Of a stretch of 64,000 nt of DNA, positions 29,707-39,014 are shown one piece after another. The stretch spans positions 372,001 to 436,000 of the forward strand of contig NZ_CP108394.1 of the NCBI RefSeq assembly GCF_041435215.1, given 5' to 3'. The stretch's first letter is position 1, and each line of letters starts with the position of its first letter. This DNA comes from Streptomyces sp. NBC_01314. GTDB taxonomy: Bacteria; Actinomycetota; Actinomycetes; Streptomycetales; Streptomycetaceae. The position numbers and the translations under genes were made by a program. The notes under the pieces are model-generated. The model worked only from the letters and a program-made list of their open reading frames with translations. It ran no database searches and had not been told where the DNA came from.

Positions 29707-30753
29707 ATGCTGCGGGTCCGTTTCACATCGGAAGACCTGCGGAATGTCGCGGAAGATCACTATTGCCCATCGCGTGGATCCGATATGGGAGATCCTGCTC
29801 AGCCTGCAGGAGGACTTCAATCCCTTGGTGTTCGGTGAATTGCGCCGCCGCACGGCTGCCGCGCTTCCCTCCAGAACCCGATTGCTACTGGAACTCGCGC
29901 GACCATGGGGCTATTCCCCGGACTTCCTGACTCCGGGCCGGGCCGGGGCGGGGCAGAATTTCCCGATCAGCTCGAACGCGTCCTGTGCACGCCCACACAC
30001 ACGACTCCGGAACGATCTGGTCCAACTGGCACGGGAAGGCTCCACGACGCCTCCCGTCGCCCAGCTCGCAGCCGGTTCCAGCCAGCTGATGTGCCACCTC
30101 GGAAGTGCACTGACCACCTACCACGAGATCGCCCTCGCCCCCTATGACTACCGTGCCAGGAGTCCGTCGAAGCCGACCTGTTGCGGCGCGGCCAGGCGCT
30201 GCTAACCGGCGACGTCGACGGCTTGTTCGCCGGACTCCGTCCGCGACTGGAGTGGCAGCCTCCGCTCCTCAGGATCCCGGTCTATGCCGATCAAAAGATC
30301 CACCTCGACGGTCGCGGGATCGTCCTCGTCCCGTCCTTCCTCTGCCGCATCCAGCCCATCATGCTCCTGGACAGCACCCTGCCACCCGTTCTCGTCTACC
30401 CCGTGAAGCCGCAGTTCGGCTGGCTGCGGCCCACGACGTCCACCGGGGAGACGAGTCGCGCCGAGGCACTCGGCGCGCTCCTGGGCCGCGCCCGGGGTGC
30501 CGTCCTGGAGGCCGCCGCGGCCGGCGGCAACACCAGTCAGCCGGCGCAGCGGGCGGGGGTGGCGTTACCGGTCGTCAGCCGCCACACCGCCGTGCTGCGG
30601 GAAGCCGGCCTGCTGTCGATCCGGCGCAGGGCCAACTCCGCGTATCACCGCGCGACTCCGCTCGGCCTCGCCCGTACTGAACGGCCAAGTGCCCCCCTGA
30701 CCCATGAGTTTGCGGTGGGCGGCAAACACTGTCCGCCCACCGGGCGGGCCTGA
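29707..30753 (+). pseudogene. ArsR-like winged-helix regulator, several frameshifts
   Basis: Pieces in alternating frames reassemble the large Streptomyces ArsR-type regulator family. They are MLRVRFTSEDLRNV, then IAHRVDPIWEILLSLQEDFN and ARPWGYSPDFLTPG, then EFPDQLERVLCTPTH, then RLRNDLVQLAREG, then VEADLLRRGQALLTGDVDGL and the C-terminal winged helix (LPVVSRHTAVLREAGLLSIR). The total span of about 349 codons equals the usual length. At least four frame changes make it a pseudogene, unless the assembly has local base errors. The last 190 codons form one intact frame from 30181. Confidence 0.72.
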
Positions 30754-30804
30754 CACAGTGTCCGCGGCAAGAGCGGATCACTGTGCGAACCCGGGAGGAC
30801 CCTG

Positions 30805-32550
30805 ATGTCACCGCATGCACCGGAGGGACCGAGCCGCCGCAGCCTCGTCGTGGGCGCCGTCGCGGTCGCGGCAGGACTCTCCGCCGAGCGGACCGCGGCC
30901 GCCGACTCCTCACGCGGTGCTCCCGGCGGGCAGAGAACGCGTACGGCCGCCATACCGGCCGGCACAGCCGACACCGTCACCGTGGGACCGGGCCACACCG
31001 CCCGGACCCTGGCCCCGTGGGGCACACCGCTCCAGGCCGGTGCCGCAGCCCGACATGACGACGCCGCAGGTCAGACGCGTCAGGTGGGCACACACCACAG
31101 CGGTCTGCACTTCGAGCCACTGACGGCCGCCGGCCAGGGCCTGCTGGTGATCAGCCACGAGTACGTCGACGAGTCGCTGCTCTCCTCCGACGGCCCGCGC
31201 ACCGACACAGCCGACGGGCACCTCGCCAAGGCGCTCGCGGCGACAGGCGTGTCGGTCGTCCACGTCCGGCGGCATGCCGAGGGCTGGCGTACGGTCACCT
31301 CGCGCCGCAACTGGCGGATCACCGGATCGACACCCGTCACCTTTTCAGGCCCCGTCACCGCGGACCATCCGGAGCTCCGCACCCCGTACGCCGCACGCGG
31401 TGTGCTGGGAGCGAGCTTCAGCGGTTCGACGCCGTGGGGGACATACCTGGCGTGCGAGGAGAACTTCAACCGCTTCTTCGGCACGGACGACGCCTCGTGG
31501 AGACCCGATGAGCTTCAGCGGCGCTACGGCCTCAACTCCTTCGGCTACGGGCATCGGTGGCACCGGGCGGACGAGCGGTACGACCTGGCCGCGCACCCCC
31601 GTGAGGCCAACCGGCACGGCTGGATCGCCGAGATCGACCCTCTGCGGCCGGGCAGCACACCGGTCAAGCGCACGACGCTGGGCCGGTTCAAGCACTCGGG
31701 CGCGACCCTCGTCGAGGCGCACGGCAAGGCCGTCGTCTACAGCGGGGACGACGAGAACGGTGGCTACCTGTACAAGTTCGTCGGCGGTACCCCGTGGCGA
31801 CAGCGGCTGATGCAGCAGAAGAGCCCGCTGAACGACGGGACGCTGTACGTGGCCCGGTTCGAGGAGGACGGTTCGGGCCGCTGGCTCCCGCTCGTCCACG
31901 GACAGGGGCCCCTGCTGCGCCGCAACGGTTGGCGCGACCAGGCCGACGTCCTGCTGCGGGCCCGGCAGGCCGCTGACGCCCTGCGGGGCACTCCCCTCGA
32001 CCGCCCGCAACAGACCGCGGTCCACCCGCGTACGGGTTACGGCTACCTGGCCCTCGCGGGCGGCACGTCGACCACCGTCTGCGGACCGGACCCGGCGGCG
32101 GCGCGCACGGCGAGCCCGGCCGCCGGCAACCGGCACGGGCACATCCTGCGCTGGCGTGAGCAGGGCGGCGATGCCACGGCCGCCGCCTTCCGCTGGGAGT
32201 TCTTCGCGACGGGCGGGGAGCTCTTCAGCTCGCCCAAAGGCCTGTCCTTCGACCGCGCCGGCCGACTGTGGATCTCCACTGGGCACTCCGGTGATGCGTA
32301 CCAACTCCTCGGCAACAACGCCCTGTTCGTGGCCGATCCGACGACGGGAGTGCTCAGTCGGGTGGCCACGGGACCGCGCGGCGCCGAACTGACCGGGATT
32401 GCGCACACCCCCGACGGGCGGGAGGTGTTCGTCAATGTCCAGCACCCCGGCGAACGAGGGGCGGACGACCCGGGGGCCGCAAGTGCCTGGCCCGGCCACG
32501 ATCCAGCCGATCGCCCGCGTTCGGCCGTTGTGGCGCTGGCCCGGAGCTGA
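30805..32550 (+). CDS. Tat-exported DUF839/PhoX-family protein
   Basis: The 581-residue protein starts MSPHAPEGPSRRSLVVGAVA, a twin-arginine signal (SRRSLVV) typical of folded cofactor-bearing exports. The mature part has the PhoX beta-propeller signatures YLACEENFNRFFG, GWIAEIDPLRPGS, RFKHSGATLVEAHGKAVVYS and DDENGGYLYKFV. PhoX enzymes are Ca/Fe-dependent alkaline phosphatases of the cell surface, but many DUF839 proteins have not been tested. Good GGAGGA ribosome binding site before the ATG. No Pho box was recognised upstream. Confidence 0.88.
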   Translation: MSPHAPEGPSRRSLVVGAVAVAAGLSAERTAAADSSRGAPGGQRTRTAAIPAGTADTVTVGPGHTARTLAPWGTPLQAGAAARHDDAAGQTRQVGTHHSGLHFEPLTAAGQGLLVISHEYVDESLLSSDGPRTDTADGHLAKALAATGVSVVHVRRHAEGWRTVTSRRNWRITGSTPVTFSGPVTADHPELRTPYAARGVLGASFSGSTPWGTYLACEENFNRFFGTDDASWRPDELQRRYGLNSFGYGHRWHRADERYDLAAHPREANRHGWIAEIDPLRPGSTPVKRTTLGRFKHSGATLVEAHGKAVVYSGDDENGGYLYKFVGGTPWRQRLMQQKSPLNDGTLYVARFEEDGSGRWLPLVHGQGPLLRRNGWRDQADVLLRARQAADALRGTPLDRPQQTAVHPRTGYGYLALAGGTSTTVCGPDPAAARTASPAAGNRHGHILRWREQGGDATAAAFRWEFFATGGELFSSPKGLSFDRAGRLWISTGHSGDAYQLLGNNALFVADPTTGVLSRVATGPRGAELTGIAHTPDGREVFVNVQHPGERGADDPGAASAWPGHDPADRPRSAVVALARS

Positions 32551-32611
32551 GCTCCGACCGAGCAGCGGTCGTCGAGTACAAGGCGAGTACGAGTACGAGG
32601 AAGGACGCGAC

Positions 32612-34423
32612 GTGGTCTACATCGTTCCCCGTTCAGCATGGGGCGCCAAACCGGCCAAGCAGCCGGAAGAAGGCTCATGGGCCCCTTGGAACGGCGGGGT
32701 CGTCATCCACCATCACGGGTCCGGCGATGGTTACCCCAAGGCCAACCATCAGGACTGCTACAACCAGGTGCTGGGAATCCAGGACCAGGCGATGAACGTG
32801 TCCTGGTTCGAGGAAGAGATCCTCGGCAAAGACGTCTACGACGACATCCCGTACAACTTCCTTGTCTGCCAGCACGGATGGGTCTTCGAGGGACGGGGCC
32901 TCGGCGTCCGTTCCGCTGCCAACGGCAGGGAGATTGCCGGTTCCAACCAGAACTACTTCGCCGTCATGGGGATGATCGAGCTGGACGACGCGCCCTCACA
33001 GGCGATGCTCACCTCGATCAAAGAGCTGATCGCGCAACTGCGCCAGGAGAAGACATGGCCTGCGGGTAAACTGATCAAGGGCCATCGTGAACTGTTGTCC
33101 TCCAAGGAGTGCCCCGGCCAGCTGTTCCCGTACGTGACCAACGGGTCACTGGAACCCAGCCCGCCTGCACCGGTGCCGGTGCCGGTGCCGGTGCCGGCCT
33201 CAGTGCCGATCTACTCACGTGCCGACTGGGGCGCTCGCCCACCCAACGCCGTCACATGGGTCGAGCCAAGCGCCAGAACGGGCTTCACCGTCCACTACTC
33301 CGCCGGCCCGTCCTCGCAGACCCCACGGCAGATCCAGAACTACCACATGGATTCCAACAGCTGGGTCGACATCGGCTACAACTTCCTCGTCGACCGGGCC
33401 GGCCGGGTCTACGAAGGCCGCGGCTGGTACGTGGAGGGAGCCCACGCCACCAGCCACAACACCACGCACATAGGCGTCTGCTTCATCGGCCGCGACGGTG
33501 AGGCGACCGCCGCCGCCCTGTCGGCCGTCCGCGCCCTCTACACCTATGCCAACCAACTCACGAACAAGACTCTCGCCAGGACCTGGCACGGCGGCCTCCC
33601 CGGCCAGTCCACCGAATGCCCAGGCTCCTCGCTGCGCGCATGGGTTCAGGGAGGCATGGTCGGTGACGACGTCCCGGTCACCGGCGGCTCCGGCGACACC
33701 AGCGGCGGCGGCATGAGCTCGGTGCGCACGGTGGCCGCCCAGCAGCGGGCCGTCAACGGTCTCGGCCACTCGCCCGCCATAGCGGTGGACGGCCTCTGGG
33801 GTCCGAAGACCGATGCGGGAGTGCGGTGGTTGCAGACGAAGGTCGGTGTCACGTCCGACGGTCTGTGGGGCCCGGGAACCGAAGCCGCGTACCGAGCCGC
33901 GACGGGTGACAGCGCCACGGGGGGCATGGCCTCCGTCCGCTCGATCACCAAGCAGCAGTCGGCCGTCAACGGTCTCGGCCACTCGCCCGCCATAGTGGTG
34001 GACGGCCTCTGGGGTCCGAAGACCGATGCGGGAGTGCGGTGGTTGCAGACGAAGGTCGGTGTCACGTCCGACGGTCTGTGGGGCCCGGGAACCGAAGCCG
34101 CGTACAACGCCTACCTGGACGAAGGCGCGCTCCTGACCGTCGACGGCGCCTTCGGCGCCGCCACCATCGAGGCCACCCAACGCGCCATCGGCGTCACGGC
34201 CGACGGCCAGTGGGGACCGGGCTCCATCCGTGGCCTGCAGAACCACCTCAACACGTGGAGCGCGGCAGGGCTGACCGTCGACGGAGCCATGGGGCCGGGC
34301 ACGATCAGGGCTCTTCAACGGCACCTCAACACGATGGTCTCGGCTGGTCTGACGGTAGACGGCCTCTGGGGCTCTGCAACTGTCAGCGCCCTTCAGAGAG
34401 CGCTGAACCTCGCCAAATTCTGA
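32612..34423 (+). CDS. Two-domain peptidoglycan-recognition amidase with cell-wall repeats
   Basis: The protein has 603 residues. Domain 1 (about 1-175) is an N-acetylmuramoyl-L-alanine amidase/PGRP fold with zinc ligands in VVIHHHG, KGHRELL and the Cys of KECPG. A PVPVPVPVPASVP linker follows near 186. Domain 2 (about 200-345) is a second PGRP fold (FTVHYSAG, TWHGGLP, STECPG). Then four or more peptidoglycan-binding repeats with the (V)DGLWGP motif run to the end. No signal peptide is present, as in phage endolysins. The GTG start follows GAAGGAC. It may be a prophage-type lysin or a leaderless wall hydrolase. Confidence 0.88.
   Translation: MVYIVPRSAWGAKPAKQPEEGSWAPWNGGVVIHHHGSGDGYPKANHQDCYNQVLGIQDQAMNVSWFEEEILGKDVYDDIPYNFLVCQHGWVFEGRGLGVRSAANGREIAGSNQNYFAVMGMIELDDAPSQAMLTSIKELIAQLRQEKTWPAGKLIKGHRELLSSKECPGQLFPYVTNGSLEPSPPAPVPVPVPVPASVPIYSRADWGARPPNAVTWVEPSARTGFTVHYSAGPSSQTPRQIQNYHMDSNSWVDIGYNFLVDRAGRVYEGRGWYVEGAHATSHNTTHIGVCFIGRDGEATAAALSAVRALYTYANQLTNKTLARTWHGGLPGQSTECPGSSLRAWVQGGMVGDDVPVTGGSGDTSGGGMSSVRTVAAQQRAVNGLGHSPAIAVDGLWGPKTDAGVRWLQTKVGVTSDGLWGPGTEAAYRAATGDSATGGMASVRSITKQQSAVNGLGHSPAIVVDGLWGPKTDAGVRWLQTKVGVTSDGLWGPGTEAAYNAYLDEGALLTVDGAFGAATIEATQRAIGVTADGQWGPGSIRGLQNHLNTWSAAGLTVDGAMGPGTIRALQRHLNTMVSAGLTVDGLWGSATVSALQRALNLAKF
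33751..34105 (+). repeat. Recent 213-bp-period duplication inside the amidase gene
   Basis: Bases 33751-33892 and 33964-34105 are the same 142-bp sequence with about one mismatch. Each encodes one copy of a DGLWGPKTDAGVRWLQTKVG peptidoglycan-binding unit. The near identity shows a very recent in-frame duplication, or gene conversion. Confidence 0.9.
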
Positions 34424-34464
34424 CCCGCGACTTCGAGTCCCCATTCGAGCCGGGGCGGTTCAGG

Positions 34465-34491
34465 GGGTGCCCCGACGTGGTCGGAGCACCC
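34465..34491. terminator. Hairpin between convergent genes
   Basis: GGGTGCCCCGAC and GTCGGAGCACCC arms (one mismatch, 3-base loop) lie 42 bases past the amidase stop and 25 bases past the end of the leftward gene. Confidence 0.65.
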
Positions 34492-34515
34492 GCATTGGGT
34501 GTTCGGGGGCCTGTT

Positions 34516-34869
34516 TCAGGCTGCGGTGCGACGGCCGTGGGAGTCCTGCCGGATGGATGGTTGACCGGCAGGGCTGGTCTTGTGCCAGGTGCGGCAGACG
34601 GCGATGACTGCGTCGTATCCAACAGTGAGGGCGGTCAGGCCGAGTGCCATGACGGTGTCGCTGTCGTGGAGGACGTGGGTGAAGTGCAGGGTGGCGGTGG
34701 CGGCTATCGCGGGGACGGCAAGTGTGCCGGCTGGGCGGCGAATGGCCTTGATGTTGGTGTACCAGCAGGCCCGGACGTCTTTGGGCGGGATCACGCTGAA
34801 GCGCCATCCGGGGCTGGTCTGCGGTGCGTCACCCTGAGGGGTGTCGGGGATGAGGGTGAGGTTGTTCAT
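34516..34869 (-). CDS. Hypothetical membrane protein
   Basis: The 117-residue protein has a Pro-rich N terminus and two likely membrane helices (residues 50-70, AGTLAVPAIAATATLHF; and 75-95, VMALGLTALTVGYDAVIAV), and a basic C-terminal tail. AAGGA lies seven bases before the ATG. The start MNNLTLIPDTPQGD resembles plasmid/ICE-borne Streptomyces proteins, but I do not recognise a family. It follows a larger hypothetical in the same direction by 74 bases and may share its transcript. Confidence 0.6.
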   Translation of the reverse strand: MNNLTLIPDTPQGDAPQTSPGWRFSVIPPKDVRACWYTNIKAIRRPAGTLAVPAIAATATLHFTHVLHDSDTVMALGLTALTVGYDAVIAVCRTWHKTSPAGQPSIRQDSHGRRTAA

Positions 34870-34943
34870 GTGCGCTGTCCTTGGTGGGCGGCCGGAGCGT
34901 TCCGGCCGGGTCCGGGCAGGGGTCGGTGCACGGTGGTGACGGG

Positions 34944-35564
34944 TCAGTCGTCCGCCTCGTAGTCGAACAGGTCGTCGTCATCCTCGTCTTCGAGGAAGGC
35001 GTCGATGGGGTTGAGCTGTTCGAGGAGCGCGGTTTCGTGCGCGAGGACGCGGCTGACGCGGCGGGCGTCCCAGATGTTGCGGGCGATGACGAGGCCGTCA
35101 CCGAAGGGGACTTCGCCGGTGACGGCCTTGTACATGTACTTGCTGGCTTCCCAGGGCTTTTCCAGGAGCTCGCCACTGCCTTGGAGCCGGACGATCATTC
35201 CGTGGCCGATGGCGACGGGCAGGATCGCGGAGTCCAGGACGTGCTCGGTGAAGTGGACCGCCACGGGCACGGCCCCGCCGAGGACGGCCTGGACGATGGC
35301 GGCGGTGGTGTCGTAGGGGAAGAGGGGTTCCTTGTAGTGCCGGCGGATCCGGGGTGCGAGGTGTTCCAGGGAGCGGGGAAGCAGGACGTAGTCGGGTGCG
35401 GGGTCGGCGACGACGGGGTCGCCGACCATGGCCTGCCAGCCGTCAGCGAGGGTCAGACGCCAGGATCCGGAGCAGTCCGAGAGCAGTGCGGTGCTGGGGG
35501 TGACGGTGGCGGCGTACAGGGGGTGGTGGGGGACGTGGCGGGCAGCCGTTGAGAACTTCGGCAA
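34944..35564 (-). CDS. Hypothetical protein with acidic tail
   Basis: The 206-residue soluble protein includes LYAATVTPSTALLSDCSGSW, LADGWQAMVGDPVVADPAPD and AVHFTEHVLDSAILPVAIGH. It ends in an Asp/Glu-rich tail (EDEDDDDLFDYEADD), which suggests a nucleic-acid-mimic or partner-binding role (speculative). The best start is the TTG at 35564; the frame also runs on upstream into a broken HNH gene. Family not recognised. Acid tails occur in some phage and plasmid proteins. Confidence 0.55.
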   Translation of the reverse strand: MPKFSTAARHVPHHPLYAATVTPSTALLSDCSGSWRLTLADGWQAMVGDPVVADPAPDYVLLPRSLEHLAPRIRRHYKEPLFPYDTTAAIVQAVLGGAVPVAVHFTEHVLDSAILPVAIGHGMIVRLQGSGELLEKPWEASKYMYKAVTGEVPFGDGLVIARNIWDARRVSRVLAHETALLEQLNPIDAFLEDEDDDDLFDYEADD

Positions 35565-35890
35565 GTGCGGCCTGTCGGCGGGGTCGACGGAGAGCTGGTA
35601 GCGGGTCTTGTCGGCGACCCAGTCGGCGGCGTACTGGCAGTGGCACCCCTGGTGCGGCGGGAGCCATGTGCCCGGGTCCTGGTCCGACTTGGAGCGGTTG
35701 CTGGCCGCGGAGACCGCGATCAGCGCGCGTTCGTCGTCCTGGTCGTTGGCGTACGCCTCACGCAGTTGGGCGGTCCACGCGCGTGCTCCGCTGTCCCAGG
35801 CTTCGGCGAGCAGGACGAGGTGGTCGGCGTCCAGGCTGCGGGCGCTGTCGAAGTGCCGGTCGTCGTAGGGGCAGGAAGAGTCTGATTTCA
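35450..35890 (-). pseudogene. HNH endonuclease gene fragment, frameshifted
   Basis: The minus strand encodes ARSLDADHLVLLAEAWDSGA, REAYANDQDDERALIAVSAA and SNRSKSDQDPGTWLPP, then CQYAADWVADKTRYQLSVDP. This is the catalytic D-H, N and surrounding region of the common secreted HNH nucleases of Streptomyces. After a frameshift near 35575 the normal ending continues (QAALAEVLNGCP). The N-terminal half and signal peptide are missing beyond 35890. Confidence 0.78.
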
Positions 35891-35994
35891 GCCTCCGTAT
35901 AAAACGGAGGGAAGTTCTCCGGTAAGCCAGGGGTGTCCCCCTTCGACGACGACCGGCTGTACGAAGCCGTCAGCACGCTGTCAGGCACTCACGC

Positions 35995-36015
35995 ACCCAA
36001 CAACGTTACAGCGCC
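35995..36015 (-). repeat. Lone IS6-type terminal repeat
   Basis: CCCAACAACGTTACAGCGCC matches the right-hand end of the two IS6 elements in this window (CCCAACAACGTGACAGCGCC) with one mismatch. No transposase or left end is nearby. It is a scar of a former IS6 copy, now four bases from the end of the lipoprotein gene. Confidence 0.65.
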
Positions 36016-36018
36016 CTT

Positions 36019-37473
36019 CTACGAGCCGAAGTCCATCGTCTTCACGAAGCGGCGGTCCGTCACCGACGGACCGTCCTTCGTGCCCGCCAGCACCCAGTAA
36101 CCGGCTTCTTTCCGGGGCGTGTTGAAGCCGAACGTGCCGATCAGCAGCTCGTCCCGGCCGTCCGCATCCAGATCGCACAGCACCAGATCCCACCCGAACT
36201 CGTCCCTGTCGCCGGAGTGCGTCGGCTTGCCACCGAGGCCGATGGAGTACCGGTCGATCCGTGTCGGGGTTTCGGTGGTGAGGCCGTCGGGGGTGCCCAG
36301 CCGGACCGAGACCCGGCCGATGCGGCGGTCCTCGCCGAGCGACTCGGTGGCCAGGTCCGCGTAGCCGTCGCCGTTGATGTCCCCGGTGACGGCGCGGGAC
36401 AGGTGGAGCCTGTGGAGGTCGGTGGTGGAGCGGCCCTGCCCAGGGCCCTGCTTGCTGCCGTAGACGACATGCGTTCCGCCGGTGTTCCCCGTCAGCAGAT
36501 CCACGCGCTTGTCGCCGTTGAAATCGGCGGCGACCAGCGGCTCCCCGCCGGAGGAGGTGTCCTCCGCCCTGATGCCGGGGACGGGCGCCGCCTCGCTGAG
36601 GCCTTTCTCCGTGCCGCGGTAGTACGAGCTGCCGTCGACCTCCGGCATGTCGTCGTCTTCGAAGCGGGCGTCCTCCTCGTCGTACTGCGCCTTCGTCACG
36701 AGGTCGTCGCGGCCGTCGCCGTCGAAATCGCCGATCGCGGTGTGTACCACGGGCACCCAGCCCTCGTGGCTGACATCGATCCGGGTGGTGGTGCGGGGTG
36801 TCGCGTGGGAGCGGTTGAACGGGCCGTGCAGGACGGTGGCGTACTGCCGCTTGCCCTGGTGGCCGGAGTCGCTCACTGCCTCGTCGAGGGTGAGGAGATC
36901 GAGCGCGCCGTCCCCGTCGACATCTCCGGTTCCGATGGGCTTCGCGATGCTGCGCGAAAGCACGGTGGCACCGGCGGCATCCTTGGAGCCGCCCCAGACG
37001 ATGCGCCGATTCGAGGTGTACTTCCCGTCGGGACTGCTCAGCACGTTGTCGACGACGACATCGGCATGGCCGTCGTCGTCCAGGTCTCCGGTGAACTGGG
37101 CCGACCGGTCCTGATAGGCGGGGGCGGAGGTCAGCCGGGGATCAGGCTTCGCCCAGCGGTGCGCGAGCCGTACGGCCTTCGCCGGGTCGAGGCCGGAGGG
37201 CGAGGCGAGGGCGACGAAGCGGTTGTTGTACCACTTGCCGCCGGTCTTCGGATGCTTGTACCAGCCGTTGACGAGGGCGTCGTCCTTTCCGTCGCCGTTG
37301 AAGTCGCGGCGGTTGACCCCGCCCTGGTCCTGCCGGGCAGGGGCGGACCAGGCGGGGGCCGGCCCGCTTGGCGTCTCCTCGGACGAGCCCTTGTTTCCGC
37401 CCTCGGAGGAGCAGGCCGCGACGACGGCAGCCACGCAGAGGACGGCGGCCAGGCGGAGATACGGACGGTGCAT
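36019..37473 (-). CDS. FG-GAP/VCBS repeat lipoprotein
   Basis: The 484-residue protein starts MHRPYLRLAAVLCVAAVVAA followed by Cys-Ser-Ser-Glu-Gly-Gly, a lipoprotein signal with lipobox VAAC. The mature part is a beta-propeller of FG-GAP units with calcium-loop motifs: DFNGDGKDD, DLDDDGHAD, DVDGDGALD, DFDGDGRDD, DFNGDKRVD, DINGDGYAD and DLDADGRDE, seven in all. Such propellers mediate surface binding or serve as integrin-like scaffolds. Function unknown. The IS6 scar lies directly past its stop. Confidence 0.9.
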   Translation of the reverse strand: MHRPYLRLAAVLCVAAVVAACSSEGGNKGSSEETPSGPAPAWSAPARQDQGGVNRRDFNGDGKDDALVNGWYKHPKTGGKWYNNRFVALASPSGLDPAKAVRLAHRWAKPDPRLTSAPAYQDRSAQFTGDLDDDGHADVVVDNVLSSPDGKYTSNRRIVWGGSKDAAGATVLSRSIAKPIGTGDVDGDGALDLLTLDEAVSDSGHQGKRQYATVLHGPFNRSHATPRTTTRIDVSHEGWVPVVHTAIGDFDGDGRDDLVTKAQYDEEDARFEDDDMPEVDGSSYYRGTEKGLSEAAPVPGIRAEDTSSGGEPLVAADFNGDKRVDLLTGNTGGTHVVYGSKQGPGQGRSTTDLHRLHLSRAVTGDINGDGYADLATESLGEDRRIGRVSVRLGTPDGLTTETPTRIDRYSIGLGGKPTHSGDRDEFGWDLVLCDLDADGRDELLIGTFGFNTPRKEAGYWVLAGTKDGPSVTDRRFVKTMDFGS

Positions 37474-37840
37474 GCCGCCAGTGTGCGCACCCGGGTGTCA
37501 CAGGGCGGTAGAGGCCAGATCCCGATGCGGAGCTGCAGGCCGGCGATCGCCGGCCTGTCCAGCAGGGCGTGCAGCCACGGCCAGTGGTGGCGGCGAGGCT
37601 CAGACATGGCGCCTTGAGCTTGGCATCGTTGCCCAGCCGATCGGCCTCTGAGAGCGGGCACGGAGCTGTGGGGGCCGAAGGGGATGACCCAACTGGCGGG
37701 CACCCGGCGCAGGTCAAGTTTGTCGTGATCGTTCAGTACACACGCAAGACTAAGGACGGGAGGTACGAAGCCGGCCGTGGACAGAAGATCGGCGTCATCA
37801 ACGCCTTCTGCCGAAACCAGTCACAAAACAAGTGCCCCAC
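37474..37840. other. Intergenic stretch, nothing recognised
   Basis: It lies between the divergent lipoprotein and hypothetical genes, so it must contain their promoters. A relatively AT-rich patch at 37716-37830 is the likely place. No gene is seen. Confidence 0.45.
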
Positions 37841-38464
37841 ATGGATGAACCAGTGATCGATTCCGAAGACCGAGAGCAGCAGGCGGCTGTCAGCCGCCTG
37901 CTGCTGTACTACCTCAACGCGCCCATCGCTGAGGGCTGCCGCCTGCGCGGGGTCCTGCCCGCCCCGGGCGCCGTCCGGATCGCCGTCCATGCCGGAGACG
38001 ACGAGGACGGCATGACCTTCCTGTACGAGATCCCCCACGACACCGTCGCCCCCTACTACATCCCCGGCATCCTGCGCACCGTCCTGGCCGGCACCCAGCT
38101 CTACAGCAGCAGCGACATCAGCGAAGCCATGGGAATGACCGTCATCCGCCTCCGTCCCGCGGAGCTCACCCCGGACCCAGAACCCGAACAAGGCCAGGCA
38201 CTCACCGTCCTGCGCGCCTTGTCGAACCCCGATGACGAGGAGAACCCCTTCCTGATCGGGTTCCTGCTCATGGGCCACAGCCTGTTGCGCCTATACGTGC
38301 AGCGTCCCGATCACCCAGGCATCATCGGCGTTGACACCCGCCTCACGGGTACGCCCACCGCGCTGATCGCCTCCCTTCCGAGCCTCATCGAAGAAGAGCA
38401 GCACCAATGCCCGTCCTCCGACGACCCCCACTGCGATCTCCTCGTGGACCTGACCGACTGGTAG
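37841..38464 (+). CDS. Hypothetical protein
   Basis: The 207-residue acidic soluble protein includes REQQAAVSRLLLYYLNAPIA, DGMTFLYEIPHDTVAPYYIP, and LIGFLLMGHSLLRLYVQRPD in the C-terminal half. The ending is CPSSDDPHCDLLVDLTDW with two Cys. The ATG at 37841 is preferred; a GTG nine bases earlier is in frame, and neither has a good ribosome binding site. No family recognised. Its coherent amino-acid composition suggests it is real. Confidence 0.6.
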   Translation: MDEPVIDSEDREQQAAVSRLLLYYLNAPIAEGCRLRGVLPAPGAVRIAVHAGDDEDGMTFLYEIPHDTVAPYYIPGILRTVLAGTQLYSSSDISEAMGMTVIRLRPAELTPDPEPEQGQALTVLRALSNPDDEENPFLIGFLLMGHSLLRLYVQRPDHPGIIGVDTRLTGTPTALIASLPSLIEEEQHQCPSSDDPHCDLLVDLTDW

Positions 38465-38956
38465 CACATCCGAGCCGCGCCTGGCAGATGACGTCTCCTG
38501 CCAGGACCAGCCGTGTGCAGCCATGCACTCTGGCTTCGCGAATGCCCCGGCACCCCGACGTCCTCGCCGCCCAGCGGAAGGAGCGTGCTCCCATCCGCAG
38601 CGAGAAGCTCCTGCGCTGGGGCGGACGACCAACGAAAGTCGCGTTACCTCGATCAGGGCACCGGCAACACGGGCGCCATGACCGATGATCGTGAGGCTCT
38701 GCAGGCCGGCTGCACATCGAGCTGGGACTCGCCTTGGCCAGCCTGGTAGCGCTTTCTTGACGGATGGGAATGCGCCATGCCATCGAAGGGCCCGGGTCGA
38801 TCTGCAGCGGGTTCGCGCTCGCCGCTGTTCTGACCGCTCGTTGACCAAGCCAACGGGCACCTCGCCGTTGGCGGGGCGCGGTCACGGCCGACCGACCGGC
38901 CGGGTCTCGGCCGAGTTCGGCTGCCCCCGCCAGGTCCGGCACCTGACCCAGCACGG
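38465..38956. other. Intergenic stretch, nothing recognised
   Basis: There is no convincing gene on either strand. It lies between two convergent hypothetical genes and may be decayed coding sequence. Confidence 0.4.
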
Positions 38957-38982
38957 GGTCCCCACCACCGGCGGTGGGGACC
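38957..38982 (-). terminator. Hairpin after the leftward partial gene
   Basis: GGTCCCCACC and GGTGGGGACC arms form a perfect 10-bp stem with a 6-base loop, about 32 bases beyond the stop codon of the gene ending at 39015. Confidence 0.65.
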
Positions 38983-39014
38983 TGCAGCTTTGACGTCTGC
39001 ACAGGGTAGTGCCG

